Source of the DNA: Antedon mediterranea
Taxonomy: Eukaryota; Echinodermata; Crinoidea; Comatulida; Antedonidae
NCBI RefSeq assembly: GCF_964355755.1
Contig: NC_092671.1
Location: 23,951,070-24,015,069 of the forward strand
Direction of reading: 5' to 3'
Length of the DNA stretch: 64,000 bases
The notes below the pieces were generated by a model, which made no database searches, was not told where the DNA came from, and was given only the letters and a program-made list of their open reading frames with translations. Of the stretch, positions 42,301-57,300 are shown piece after piece. Every line of letters begins with the position of its first letter. Positions within the stretch are counted from its first letter, which is position 1. The position numbers were made by a program, and so were the translations under genes.

Positions 42301-45300
42301 AAATAGATTGGTAACCTGTGTATCTTTATCTGTATTGCCAACAAATACCTGCAAATAAACAAGCAATGCATATGTAAACAATATCACAAGAGTGTTGAAA
42401 TGTAAAGAATCAAATACTAATTAATATTATTAGATGTTACCATAATTTCCAAGTTGCTCTGTATGTTTTGAATTTAAGACAGTACTAAAAATTCTGAATA
42501 ATGTATACAGAAAGAATATATCAATAAATTCATAGCTTCTTGTTACAAACTATTTGTATTACATAAACTTACCAATGATGTGCCAAAAGTTGTCATAACT
42601 GTTTCCCAGTTAGAACCATCCATGCCATACAATACTTCATATGACTTAACCCATTGATCATAATTTCCATTACGCCCTTGGGTTACTACACCAGTCACTA
42701 CTTTCACGTTATTAAGATCAACTTGAATCCACTGATTACGATCATTGGTTCTGGCTGCCCATGCACCAATGCCATCGTTATCAGGTTCAATATTCAATCT
42801 ACCACGACGAGCACCGTGTTGGGCATTGTATTCACTTGAAGCACGGATGTTTCCTGATGGGATTTCTGATGATTCTATGCCAAGACTTGCACCAGTGCAA
42901 GATCCTTAAAAGAAATAAATTAAGTTAAACATTTATATTTCAGTATACAAAGAGCATAAATACATGAAGAAATTCACAAATGTACAAATAATGAACTTTC
43001 AGATTCACTTCAAACTGGTTTTTGGTCATTTGGAGCATTTTAATAAATGACAACTTTTTGACTTACTATACCAGAATTTTGTCCCTTATGTTGAATTGTC
43101 TTTTTTGTCAATATTGTTTAGTAATTTATTACATATATTTTTTACTAACCCTAACCACACAATATAGTTAAACACTGAAGAGGAGGATGAGCATATCAGT
43201 ATGGTGAATATTATTATAATATTTTAATTAAAAAGACAAAATACAGGTGAAAAAATGATTGGCAATATTTTTGGGATCTCAATTGGAATAAGAGATATCA
43301 AGTTTAAACAACTATCATTTTGTTAAAACATTCTAATAAACTAAATTCTAACTTTTAAAAACTTTGAACACAGTACAGACCTTCATTTGGAGATTCAAGT
43401 TCTTGATTTTCATCTTGAAATAAAAATATAATCAAATGGTTAAATATTTACATTTTTAGCTGCCTTATATCAAAATAATATGTAGCTGGTGACAGTACAG
43501 TAATGTTTTTGTGTGTGTGATAAAAACAAAAAGGTGGCAGGTGGTGATATGTTTTGTCGCACCTGAACTGGAAAACATTTATTGTTGTGTTATTGTTTTA
43601 ATTAAATACCAACAAAATAGTTGTAAATCATTTAAACTTATCACTTCTTTTTAGAGCAGTGATCAATTTTTAAAAAAAGAATTAAAACAATGAAAAAAAA
43701 AAGTAATAAGAAATTGAAATAAAAATGAAAAAACATACCTCTACACCCTAAGATTTCAAATCGCATGCTAATGTGTCCATGCCACTCGGTTGGGCGTATT
43801 CTAATATACTGAGTATTAACTGATCTTGGGAAGAGATTAGTTACCATAGTGTCTCGATCTGAATTTCCAGTAAACTCCTATGATAAAAATTAAAATTAAT
43901 TACTGAGATGTTTTATTTGTAAATTATTGATTATATTTGATTTAAAGAAACATGAACATTTATATTTTTTGGCTTTTATGTGTACTTCTTAAATAACAAT
44001 TTTGACTTTTGTGGTTTGATTATTCAAAAGTATTTATAAATTTAACTCACCACTGTGCGACCATTATCCTCAACTGGCTGCCAATCAGATCCATCATTAC
44101 TGTAATATACTTCAAATGCAGTCACCCATTGGTCATAAGCATTTCTTCCTTGAGTAATCACTCCTGTAATATCTTTGACAGTCCCAAAGTTAACCCTAAT
44201 CCACTGTTCACGGTTATTTGTTTGTGCAGCCCATGAGCCAACTCCACCAGAACCTGCATATGTGTTTAGTCTTGAACGTAAAGCACCATGATTCCTGTCC
44301 CATTCACTTGATGCTGAGATGCTACTATCTGGGATGATGTGTAATTCCATTCCCATGTGATCTGTGCAATTTACTATATGAAACAAATTCAGCATTCTTA
44401 TTATACAGATTTTTAAACATAAATTGTAATTAATATTATTCTTTACTCAGAGCCTAAGACCTGATGATTGATAAGTGATTTTTATTTCCTTCATGAAAAC
44501 AATCTGTAGTGTGCAAATAAAATGTTGAAAGTTTAACTTATTTATTTATATATCTTTAACCAATACATATACTTACCACTAGGTGGTATTGGTACTGGTT
44601 CTCTGCACCCTAGAAGTTCAAATCTCATACTAATATGTCCATGCCATTGAGTTGGAAGAATTCTAACATATCTAGCTTGAATTAGTTCACCAAAATAATT
44701 GTATTGGCCAGAAAATTGATTATGATTTCCTTGGAATTCCTGAATGCAAAATTTTGTTTTAAATTTTATTAAAACAATTATCAAAGTACAAAGAAAAACA
44801 AGATGTAACAATGGAAAAATTGAATATTGAAAGAAAGTTATATTGAATGGTTCTATTAAATCTATATAACAGATCATATATATAGCAGATGTTGTACATA
44901 AAGTAAATAATACCTTCGGGTTGCCATCTTCATCATTGACAGCCTGGAATGTTATACCATCTTGACTGTACTGTACATTGTAAGCAGTAACCCATTGTTG
45001 ATAATCTGATCTACCTTGTGTTGATATTCCAGAAACAGTAACAATATCACGAGTTCCAAAGTCAACCTGAATCCATTGATTAGCATCATTAACCTGTGCA
45101 CACCATGCTCCTACATTAGATGATTGAGCACTAGAATGATAGCGAGCACCAACAGCTCCATGACGTCCATCGTATTGACTTGATACAGCCAGACGATCAT
45201 CAGGGATTGAGCCGTCTCTCATTCCAAGAGGGTGTTGGCAGTCTGATTGAGTTACATTAAGCTCATCTGTTTAAGATTGAATAATATGTTAATGTAATAA

Positions 45301-48300
45301 CATATGATGGATATCATTTTGAAACACTTAAATAAATATATCTACAACAACTTTAGAAAACAGGTCATATTGCTCTGTATTAATGTAAAGAGACCATATA
45401 AATACAACAGTCAATTCACATTCATTGGTGTATTCTCTCGATTTTGCAATTTCAATGGAAATACTCAACAAAAATGGCTGCACATTTTTTTAAATCATAA
45501 TTTCGATAAAGCATGAAGCAAATTGTGGCAAAGAAAAAATTGTGTAAATGTGTGTGAATAACTGGTGACTTGAATGGGTTAAATTGCACACAAGAAGATT
45601 CATGTTGTACAGCTGCCATTAAATGGCGCTCCTTTGTTTGTCAACAGTGGCTGAGATTGACCAGTACCCCAGGGTAACTCCTACTGCACTGGGTTCTTTA
45701 AAGTGAACATGAGCCATGAGTGTACACTGAACCTTCAATTTAAAATTCTTACCACAAGAAAGATGGTTGTGGAGAGCCTTAAACCTTTCAGAATATGTTA
45801 CTATAGTTTGTGCAGCCTTAAACGCTCAGCTACTCAAATTGACAAATGTTTGTGTATACTATATCTATTTGAAAAAAGGGCACCTAAAATGTAATGTAAA
45901 ATCAGTGTAACAATAACCACAATTAAATATCATTCTATCTTACCATTACACCCAATAATCTCAAACCGCATACTTATATGGCCGTTCCATGCTGTAGGAT
46001 GAACACGTATAAATTGACAGCTAATTGGTGTTGGAAACAGATTAGTGACTGGTGTGTCACGATCTACATTACCAATAAACTCCTAAAAAACAAAAGAAAA
46101 AACATTCTGGATGGAAAAATAAAATTTTTTTTTTACTGATTTTCTTTCTTTCTACTTAAAAATAAATGTAATAATTCCACATCATTTTTTGACATAGAAA
46201 AAGTATTAGGTCCTTAAATCATATTGAGCATCAAATGTTTATATAATGTATTGCATACAATTCATTGTAAACTCTACTAAAGTATAATTTACAGAATATA
46301 GAATTGTGTATAAAATAATACGATAAGGCAGTTACAATTTGTACACTTAAATTTCATATCACTTCTTATCAACAGCTTAACCAGCAAAACATGACATTTT
46401 AGCATGGTGGCTTAGACAATCTATCCAGGTTAAAATGGTCTTTCTATCCACCTTCCTTCACCATTATTAACTGCCATGCGAGAGGAGGCAGAGCAGCTAA
46501 GAAGTTTTCCATAAAATATGTTCCATAACATGAACTTCTGTCGGTATCCTTTTGTATAATAAATTAATGTTCATTTTTTAGAAGTTTAGTTTTTAAAATA
46601 TTCGTCGCTATATGCAACTAACGCTTTATATTTGGAGGACCTATTTTATTCTTCTAGCTAAAGATACTTTACTTAATTAAAAACTGAAAATGTACCATTG
46701 ATTTATAGACTGTAGGAAGAAACTTGTCTGAGCATATAATTCAAACCCTCACTATTGTATCAAAATTAATGATTTAAAAATTAACAAGCAGACATACTTC
46801 AACTGCATTTCCATTGCCAACTAGTTCTAGCCAGGCTATGCCATCTTGACTGTATTCAATTTGGAATGAGATGACCCACTGGTCATAATCACTTCTTCCT
46901 TCAGTTGTAATGCCCATTAATGTTTTTGGTGAGCCTAGATCAACCTGAATCCATTGTGAATGATCATTTCTTAGTGCACACCAAGCACCTACTTCACCAC
47001 CTTCTCTTCCAATATTAAGTCTTGCGCGATGTGCACCATGGTTGTTGTCATATTCTGAGGAAGCAGTTAAACTGTGCGATGCAATCTGTCCTGATTCCAT
47101 TCCCATTGGTTCCAAACATTCACCTAATAAACACATAAAACATGAGGAAGCTGGCATAGTGCATACCATATCAAGTTATTAAATATTTTTTCACAGTGAG
47201 TGTATTGTAATAATTAATTATTATGAAAGATTTAAAGATTTTTATGACCATATATCTAAGATGAATTATGTAGAATGAATATCCTTTTAATGGATTTATT
47301 TTTTATATATACAGTGTATTCATGTTTCTATACATATTGTATTATTAACTGTAACAGCAATTTAGCCCTTTGCTACAAATTGCTACAAGAGTGTACAATG
47401 GTAATAATAAAAGTGATACGCCAACTTATTAAGAACTAAAATATGTTTTTGAATTTTCAAGAGAAACTTTAACAAAACTCACCCTCTTCACTGTCTTCAT
47501 CTGGAACTAAAATAAAAAATATCAGAATTATTAACTGATACAAAAGAGCGCAGTAAGGAAATACTCTAAGTTCACACTATGACTGTTGTAAATAGTTGGA
47601 AAATAAGAATGAAATATATGGTATACAAAAATGTTAGTTGAATTTATTTATTTATTTATACATTAAATTTTAATAACACACATTACCAAGTTCCACAATT
47701 TTAGAAATGATAGTTTGTCATTAAACTATTTCAAATCTGCCTTTGGTCATGCTTGTATACTATCCTACTATTTAAAATATAAATTAGTACCTGAACAACC
47801 AAGAATCTCCACTCTCATACTAATATGATTATGCCAGACAGATGGTTTTATCTTGATAGCAATTGCTCGAACAGCTACTGGTAAATGGTTTGTTACTTGA
47901 CCATTCTGATCCATGTTTGCGGGAAAATACTGAAAATCAATGGAGAAATTAAACAAAAATCAAATACTATAACTATAAGAATTTATTATAAAAATAAAAT
48001 AACTCCAAGTTACCATAATACACAAAAAAAGGCTCAGATCTGATCATTATTTGGGGGTTTTTTTTGTATACAAAAAGCTAAGTCTAGAGTTTTAAATACA
48101 AACTTATTATGCATTTAGTTGAGAGAGGATATTATAAGAAAAAACATACTTTGGTTTGAGCATTGATGTCCAAAACAGATTGCCAATTTGTACCATCCTC
48201 TGTAAAATCAACTGAGTAAGATTTAACCCACTGGTCAATGTTGTTACGTCCTTGAGTGATAATTCCAGTAACCATTGTTGCTGAACCAAAGTTAATTTGT

Positions 48301-51300
48301 AACCATTGTGAATCATCATTTACTTGGGCAGACCAACTACCACCATTAGTATCATCAACAACAGCATTTAAACGGGCATTGTCTGCTTGTAAACTATCAT
48401 CCCACTGGCTGGATGCTTCAATGCTGCCAGCCACTAAAGTGCCATCCTGCAATCCCATAGGTTCAAGACAAATTTCTGGTTCAATATTGTTTATTAGTGT
48501 TGCACGCACTTCTACAAATAAAAACAGAGTACAATCATTTTAAAAAAGTAATACAGTCCATTTATGTAGTTCTGACTAATGTTTTATCATCAATATCATT
48601 ATTGCTATAATAAATCATATCATCCTATATCATAATTTTCAAATTAAGTATATTGTTTCTGTTTTTGTTCCTACCATCACAGCCAAGTATTTCTACTCGC
48701 ATGCTAATATGACCACTCCAAGATGTTGCTTGTATTTGAACTGAAAGAGCTTCAACTGGTTCAGGAAAGTAGTTTGTTATTGGAGTATTAGAGTCTGAGT
48801 TTCCAACAAAATCCTGAAAACAAACATGACATACCATTTTAATTTCAAATAACAAATAAAGTTGATGTGATTTGAGTTATCACAAGATTTTATAGTTCCT
48901 TTTACTGGGATTCACACACATGAATCCTTGCGATAATTATTTATAACATATGTTTGGAAAAAAGTATTAAAACAAAAGCAGGCCTACTTACCATTGGCTG
49001 TTCATTTTCATTCAGCACAAAAAACCAATGAATACCATCAAGACTGTAAGAAACTTGAAACGATGTCACCCATTGGTCAAGATTTTGACGACCTTGGGTC
49101 ACCACACCTGTCACCATATACTCATGTGGTAGATTTACTTGGATCCATTGGGCAGGGTTATTATGTTTTGCAGACCATGAACCACGCATAACTCCAACTT
49201 GTTGACTATTAAGACGTCCACGAGAAGCTCCATGGTTTGCATCCCATTCAGTTGATGCTAGAAGACTGGTGTCTGGAATTGCACCACTCTCAACTCCAAT
49301 TCCACGCTGACAAATATCTTGAAAAGAAAACAAATTTGCAATAGTAAAATCCACATTAATTTTGTATCTATATAACCAGAAAATCTTTAAAATTGAAATT
49401 AGAAAATTTATGTCTCATTCTTCTTGAAAGTCTCAAAAGTGTACAAAATAAACTGTGTGTAAACTTGGTACTGCAATGCTATTTCTTCTGAAATTTTTTG
49501 AATTAAAACAGCTGATACCTTCACACACAATGCCATCTCCTTCATAACCTGGTAAACAGAAGCAACCATGTACACCATTCCTTGCTGTACATTCAGCTGA
49601 AGTACTACATGTTAGATTAAAACATGCAATAACACCATCACCATGGCAAGTGCAGTCGGCTGTACAGTCAGTAGAAACCCAACTATCACCAACCTATAAT
49701 AGAAAAACAACTAAAAATTTGTTTGCAATTTGCAAAGAGTTTTAATCATTTAGAAAAAAAGGAGCAGATACAAACAGGGCAAGCTGCCTAATTATAATGT
49801 TGTATCACCTTCACAAATAATAATAACAATAACAATAACAATAACAATAATAATCTATATATAAATTTACGTAAGGGCAAAATTCTGTAAATCGCGCGTT
49901 ATTTCTAGAATGTTTACTCGATGGTATATACAGTTGGTTCGTACTTTCGGTACTGATTTAACCACCTGATGTAACCCTGTTTACTAATTAAATTGAGTTC
50001 GATAATTAGTTATTGACAATTAAAACGAATTTAGGTTCAACGATTTGCCCCAAATAGGGGTGTTTTTCGATCGTAATATACACTGTCTAATGGATGTCCA
50101 TCTTGAAAAATACCCGCAGACAATAATACGAGGATGCTTCGCATTTTCCTATCTCCTCCTACGATAATTGTTTTTAATGGCTGAAAACTGGTTGAACAGC
50201 TCGAGTACAGCATCATAATGTTGAAGACAGGCCGATTTTCTTTAAAAAATACTTTTTTGATAAATTTAATATACGTTTATACAAATGTCTTGATTTGCGA
50301 TGAATGGAACATTCCAATCTCTGTTCTACAAGTGTCGATTCTCTCAGGCGTCGTAAAGGCAAGTACTGTATACTCATAACAGAAATTCGATCCATTTTTT
50401 TTTCAATCTGTGCTGCAGTGGTTGGATATCGATTTTTTTCAACGGATAATGAGCTAGCGTTTTCAGTCACCGTATATTATGTACAAATCTTTATTATTGC
50501 AGTTAAACCACCCACATCATCACCCTTCCCTCACTGGCATGAGTAGCGTTGTAAAGCCAGTAGAGGATAGGCCTACGGTGCATCACATGCCCTAAACGCA
50601 GAACAACTTTGGTGGGTAGGGTAGGAACCAACTTAAGTATGAATTGGCTCTAAGAAACAATTGAAAACCATTAGGCCTACTAATTAAGTTGAGTTAGATA
50701 ATTTAATATTTATTGACGATTAAATCGAATTTATGATTTGCCCCGAATAGAGGTGGTTTTCACAAATTGTTTTACATTATACAAACATATACACATCGTA
50801 GTGATGTATCGTTACATGTACTGTACTATTTCAATCGACTAGGATGGTGATAGTTTCAAAAAAGTATTACATCGCAATGTTTTACTGTGTTTAGTGGTAT
50901 TGTAATATAATGTTTGGGTTGTTGGGGTACTAATGAAGACTCTTACTCGCTTGACTGTCGTAACACATATATTATTTATTCAGTATAATACTTCAGTACA
51001 ATATACAACTATAAGTATAGATAAGGAACGGACAATCAATGATGCTGTCAGTGAGGTGTGAAGTGTGTAGGTCTGCTGTGAGGTGTGTGCTCCGTGAAAT
51101 GGCTGTAAGGTGTGTGCTCCGTGAAATGGCTGTAAGGTGTGTCTGGGCCCTTCTGAAACTTGGGAGTATATTGGCTCAGTTCATTAGCATATGTCAATTA
51201 CGTAATCTGTGAGGGTAACGATTGGTCCTAAGTTGATCCAGGGGTGTTTAAGTGGGAGTGATTAACGGTATAATAAGGTATTTCTATGATGGATGACACT

Positions 51301-54300
51301 GTCAAATCTGTACTTAAATAGTGTCAGTCACTCCTGGTTTAACGATGGGAAAAGTCACAAAATTAAGCGAAGTGTTTTCTTTAGGGATTCTATTATAAAC
51401 TAAATGGTCATTAAAACATCTGGACAAACTCTCCTCTGGACTTTCTGGGTCAAGTTTGTGAACTTATTTAAATTCCGATACAAAGGTCGATTTCTTAAAT
51501 ATAACATTATATCGTTATATTACAGTATATTATTTGTAAAACATGAAAATAATTAATATTTCGTTACTAAATGGATAAAGAATATATTTAAAAATTGCAC
51601 CCATCCTCCCTCAACCCTAATGTTACATACAAAACACAAATTAAGTTTGTTTAAATAAATTTGACTTAAATTAAACAATTGGTCTCATTTTGTGACAAGT
51701 TTGTCATTAAAACATCTGGACAAACTCTCCTCTGGACTTTCTGGGTCAAGTTTGTGAACTTATTTAAATTCCGATACAAAGGTCCATTTCTTAAATATAA
51801 AATTATATCGTTATATTACATCCCTCTGTTTCCCTTTTTTTTTTTCTAATCTATTTAACATATAAAAAATGGTTATAATAGTGGCATGCAAAATTAAAGT
51901 TATATAAAAGAAAAAAAAACATTATTATACATATAAGCAAAAATTGAGTTAGCCAAAACCATTGACTCTGAAGTGTAACCTTATCACTTTCACTCTCTCT
52001 CTTCTCTCTCTTTAAAAAAATGAAATTAAAAATGAATTTGGTATAAAAATTCGCGTAAATCAAACATAAATCAGTTAAAAATAAAAATACAAAACTTAAA
52101 AATAGTATGTTACATTGAACATACGTCAAATTGTGCGACAACTCATCGCGTTCTAATGGCCTTCAAACATAAATCATCAAATCGAAACATAAAATTCAAG
52201 AAACTGTGGCTGATTAGCCTAGAATCAAAATATCAAACTCAATCACTTAAAACTTTAAAGAAACAAATGTGTGTGTCCCGTTGACACAAACTTATCCACA
52301 ATATATCATTATCGTCACAACTTTATCGATTTAAGCATTTATATTTACAGGTAATTACGATTTCAATCAATCGACAAATTCGACTTTTGTACTCAATTTT
52401 AAAAAAATTAAAATTAAAAGTACTAAGAAAATCTCCTGTTCTTGTATATCAATTAATTAATGCTTGAGATTAACGACTCAAAGGTTAAACAAAATATTTG
52501 TTACAAAATGATTGTCGTTCTTTTCAATATCTCAATATATCGGTCATTCAAAATTCAAAATTAATCTTCATCAAAAAAAAACTCGTTACAAAATCAATAC
52601 TTAAACATAAATTCAATTCTCTTTTAACTGAAATCACATTATTATTTAACAAATCTCATCAAATACGTAGACTATGCTATCATTAATTTAGCAAATGTCG
52701 TAATTAAAAAAAATTTCTTGCAAAAAATTAAATCAGTAATTCGTTGCATTATACAAACGTTTTATGAATCGTTTTGGCGATCCGCTTATCGGTATCTGTT
52801 TATCATTAATGATCTTTTTAATTAATTTATCTGTATCGTTATATCTGTCAATATTCCACCAAAATTTGCGATCATTAGATTCGTGTTTTGTTTTATCGGT
52901 GTTGCGTTTGGCTGAAGTCGGTTTAGAATACGAAACTAAAACTTGGAAATGTCCTGCTTTAAATCTACCTCGGTTTAATGTCATAATTGAATCATTAGGT
53001 GCTGTCATAATTAGATTAGTTTGTTCCTTGATTTGTTCTTCTTTCATTTGGAATGGGGCTGCTAATCCCATGTTATTCTCTACACAGTCAATGTAAGGTT
53101 GTACGTTATGGGGTTCTACTTTAGTTGGATGTGTAAGGGTATCTGATTGCAATTGGGCTGGTGTCCTATCATGTTCGTCGATAAATTAAACATTGTTTTC
53201 GTCATTTACTACGTTAACGGTGTTCTGAATTTTCTCATTATTATTATCGGCGGGTTTATTCAACAATTATTTTAACAATTTAAAAAAAAACAATTTTAGT
53301 GTGTATATATATGTAAACTCTCACTTTTCAATCAAGGTTACAAATCAAAAATCAAAATGGTTTTGACTTACCCCAAAGGCTTCGGATCCAATTAAAAATG
53401 AATTAAAGGAAAGCAAAAAGTGTTAAAAATGTTTAAATGTTCAAACAACGAATCAAAAAATGTTAAAAGTGTTCATCAATGTTCCAATTTTCAAACAACG
53501 AATTAAAAAAATGCGAAAGGTGTTCATCAATGTTCAAAATGGTCAAAAAAAGTAAATGTTAAAAAAACGATCGAAAAAAAAAAACGGCGTGAAGTTGAAA
53601 GTGTCCAAACGAAACAGTTCTTGTCCGCTTGCTTCTGTTTTGATTCTGCTTGGGTCTTCCTCGATTATCTTCTTTGTCTTTATCCAATGGTTATAATTTG
53701 ATAAAATTTCTGCTTGTCTTGATCTCATTCAAATATAATTTCAGCTTGTCTTTTGTGTCTTCCTCGATTATCTTCTTTGTCTTCATCCAATGGTAATAAT
53801 TTGATAAAATTTCTGCTTGTCTCGATCTCATTCAAATATAATTTCAGTTTGTCTTTTGTTTAAAAGTAAATTTCTGGTTTTCTCCTTTCAAACAAATATG
53901 GTTATTTTTGTCTTCGTCTTCGTCTTCGTGTCTTGTTAAGTGTTTATTTCTTGTTTTCTCACTCCGTTCCTTATGAAATTTGGGTCTTCCACCATGTAAT
54001 ATAATGTTTGGGTTGTTGGGGTACTAATGAAGACTCTTACTCGCTTGACTGTCGTAACACATATATTATTTATTCAGTATAATACTTCAGTACAATATAC
54101 AACTATAAGTATAGATAAGGAACGGACAATCAATGATGCTGTCAGTGAGGTGTGAAGTGTGTAGGTCTGCTGTGAGGTGTGTGCTCCGTGAAATGGCTGT
54201 AAGGTGTGTGCTCCGTGATATGGCTGTAAGGTGTGTCTGGGCCCTTCTGAAACTTGGGAGTATATTGGCTCAGTTCATTAGCATATGTCAATTACGTAAT

Positions 54301-57300
54301 CTGTGAGGGTAACGATTGGTCCTAAGTTGATCCAGGGGTGTTTAAGTGGGAGTGATTAACGGTATAATAAGGTATTTCTATGATGGATGACACTGTCAAA
54401 TCTGTACTTAAATAGTGTCAGTCACTCCTGGTTTAACGATGGGAAAAGTCACAAAATTAAGCGAAGTGTTTTCTTTAGGGATTCTATTATAAACTAAATG
54501 GTCATTAAAACATCTGGACAAACTCTCCTCTGGACTTTCTGGGTCAAGTTTGTGAACTTATTTAAATTCCGATACAAAGGTCGATTTCTTAAATATAACA
54601 TTATATCGTTATATTACAGTATATTATTTGTAAAACATGAAAATAATTAATATTTCGTTACTAAATGGATAAAGAATATATTTAAAAATTGCACCCATCC
54701 TCCCTCAACCCTAATGTTACATACAAAACACAAATTAAGTTTGTTTAAATAAATTTGACTTAAATTAAACAATTGGTCTCATTTTGTGACAAGTTTCTCT
54801 TTCAAAAGTAATTCCCAGGGTGCTAATTTTAGTCGAGTACATAAATCACAGTGTCTATTTATTCGTTCCTGTAAACGACATGTATTATTGTCTTGCGGTA
54901 CGTACATTTGAAATCGCCTGTATTTTAACGCTGAAATTATTATGTATTCGAGAACCATCTGTGGGCACGACCTAGATGGTACGCGAGCGTATCATAATCA
55001 TAATAATAATAAATGACATGTGTTAAGCGCACATATACACTAAAGGTCTCAAGGCACCAGTAAAAAATCGAAAGTTACAACCTGCGGTTATATAATCAAC
55101 ATTTAAGTAATATAAATGTCAAAAGAGTTAAAAGAAACTGCACATTTTCAGTAGGTAACCAGAATAATTATTGCAGATTATATGTATGTCTGAAAAAATC
55201 TGTATTGTATTCTTATGGAGGAAATACTGTATGTAACTATGGTCAAGATATTATCTAAAATTGAGAAACTGCGTATAATACCTGGTAATACATGAAATCA
55301 TCTGTGGTGCAACCGCATTCATCAACAGCGACACATTCTGAGCCACTAAGAACAAATCCGTCGATACATTCACAAGCCTCTACACATGTATCTCCACAAT
55401 CCTCCTCTGGAATTGTGTAAGAACATGTGTCTGGACAGGCTGAAGCACATTGAGTGTAACGGCTGTGTGCTGGACAATTAATTGCTGAAATCACAAATAT
55501 AATTATATAAATACAAATATAAAAAACATGATTTTTTAATAAAATGTTGAATTAAAAAGATGACAATCTACAGTTGGACTAATAAATAAAAGAAAAGCAA
55601 TAACTCAATTCTTTTTTCTCAATAACTTTATTACTTTATTTTCTTCAATAAAATGCTATTTATAAATGATATTAACAATTTTATCAGCAATTGTGTTTAG
55701 GATATGGCTGAAATTATTCAAATAAATAAAATTATTGCATTTGACTTACGACAAAGTTCATCAGTTCTGAATGTAGGTATAAAAACACCTGCTTCACGAC
55801 AGGCCTGATAGTAGGCATCTAAGTTGTTACAAAGTTGATCATCGTTACCAAGGTGACATGAATCAAAGACACAGTCATCAAAATACATGTCTGGACTAAC
55901 TGTCTCATGACAATCAGCAAATGTACCAGCAGTGTCTGTTATTTTTCCACAGTACTCATTAGCAGAATACATAGCTTGTGCATCTTGGGTACATGTATTA
56001 GGAACTTCTTCACTTGGTTGACAACTAAATTGTTAAAACAAGAGATGCTTTAACAAAACTACAAGAGATGCTTTAACAAAACTTTAAATTTATTAATAAT
56101 AGTAATAACTAGAGGGTACTCCGAGAGTACAAACCTCTGCCTACTGTAAAATTCCCCTACATAAAATTTCCCCTGAAAATGTTTTTTTTTACATTTTTTT
56201 TATTAGTTCTAAGTGTAAATAGGCTAACTGCACACTACAAAGTTGTGGATGAGAGTTTGGTGTAATGGTTATGTATCCAGCCTCTTTTTTTTGTGGACCT
56301 TGATCTTTGACCCTGACCCTTCAAAATTTAACCACAAGTATATGATGAGTCATTGATCATTGTGGCTAAGTTGGGTGGGAATCGGATAAAAACTGTGGTC
56401 TTTAGGCAGTAAAATAGTTTTTATTAGTTGTGACCTTGACCTATGACCTTTTCCACTCAAAATCGAACTCGTCCGAGCTTTTGGGGCATGGATCATTGTG
56501 GCCAAATTTGGCCAGAATCGGATGAAAACTGTGGCCTCCAGGCTGTTCACAGACAAACACACACACGCACACATACACAAACATACAGGGGTGAAAACAT
56601 AACCTCCTTGGAGGAGGTAATAAATGATTTACCATATATAAACATACTTACATTAAAAAAAAATCTATAGTATAAGGTTTCAAAAACTGCAATAAATTTT
56701 GTAATGTAATTGGAACATGGAATTGTATATAAATGGCACTGTCTTCATCCACATGCTGACTTTTTAGTCAAATTATATTTTAATAAAAATGATCACAACA
56801 ATCTCATGTACAGATCATTAACCACATTTTAGGTTCCGGTGAAATGTGTCTCCTTTCATTGATTTTTGGAAAATAATTAATGCTTCAAAGATTTAATAAG
56901 AACAAAATATAATATGAAACTTACAGAGGATTAACATTCCAACTTTCACCCCATTCATGGACATTGTCTGTGAGTGTTCCATCAGGTAGAAATAAATCAT
57001 CTCTTTTGTTACTGTTACAGTTACCACATAGACCTTCCAAGTTCTCACGATATTGTGAGCCAGCACCTACTTTCAAGCGGTTTATTCCATCCCACTCCAG
57101 CCAAAAGTCAATATCTGTATTTACAAGTATGTTACGGCCACTCATCTCAACTGAAAGACTCTCAGATGGAACATATGGAAGGACAATTTGTACACCATCA
57201 ATCTACAAAAAACCAAATACTAATTCTAAATTAAATCTAAAAGATGTATTCATACTAATCCAAGTAAAACACTTACTATTACTAACACAAAAGTTGAATT

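Larger units (their letters stand above)
50901..54796 (-). mobile_element. Non-autonomous LTR retrotransposon, minus orientation
   Basis: Two 802-base direct repeats (50901-51702 and 53995-54796) differ at only one base that I could find. They flank about 2.2 kb with no recognisable pol or integrase. On the minus strand a TGGTGGAAGACC primer-binding-like site follows the right copy, and a purine tract precedes the left copy. So it is an LTR element read right to left, recently inserted and lacking its own enzymes. It sits in the intron between the TIL and TILa exons, in the same orientation as the host gene. Confidence 0.8.

Noticed and set aside
21416-42904. The cassette array as an assembly artefact
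   Set aside because: Each unit has private insertions, run lengths and residue changes, which a simple duplicate contig would not have; copy number itself still needs long reads.
50901-54796. The direct repeats as a tandem segmental duplication
   Set aside because: Inverted TGTAATATAA/TTATATTACA ends, a tRNA-CCA-like primer site and a purine tract at the expected places point to an LTR element.
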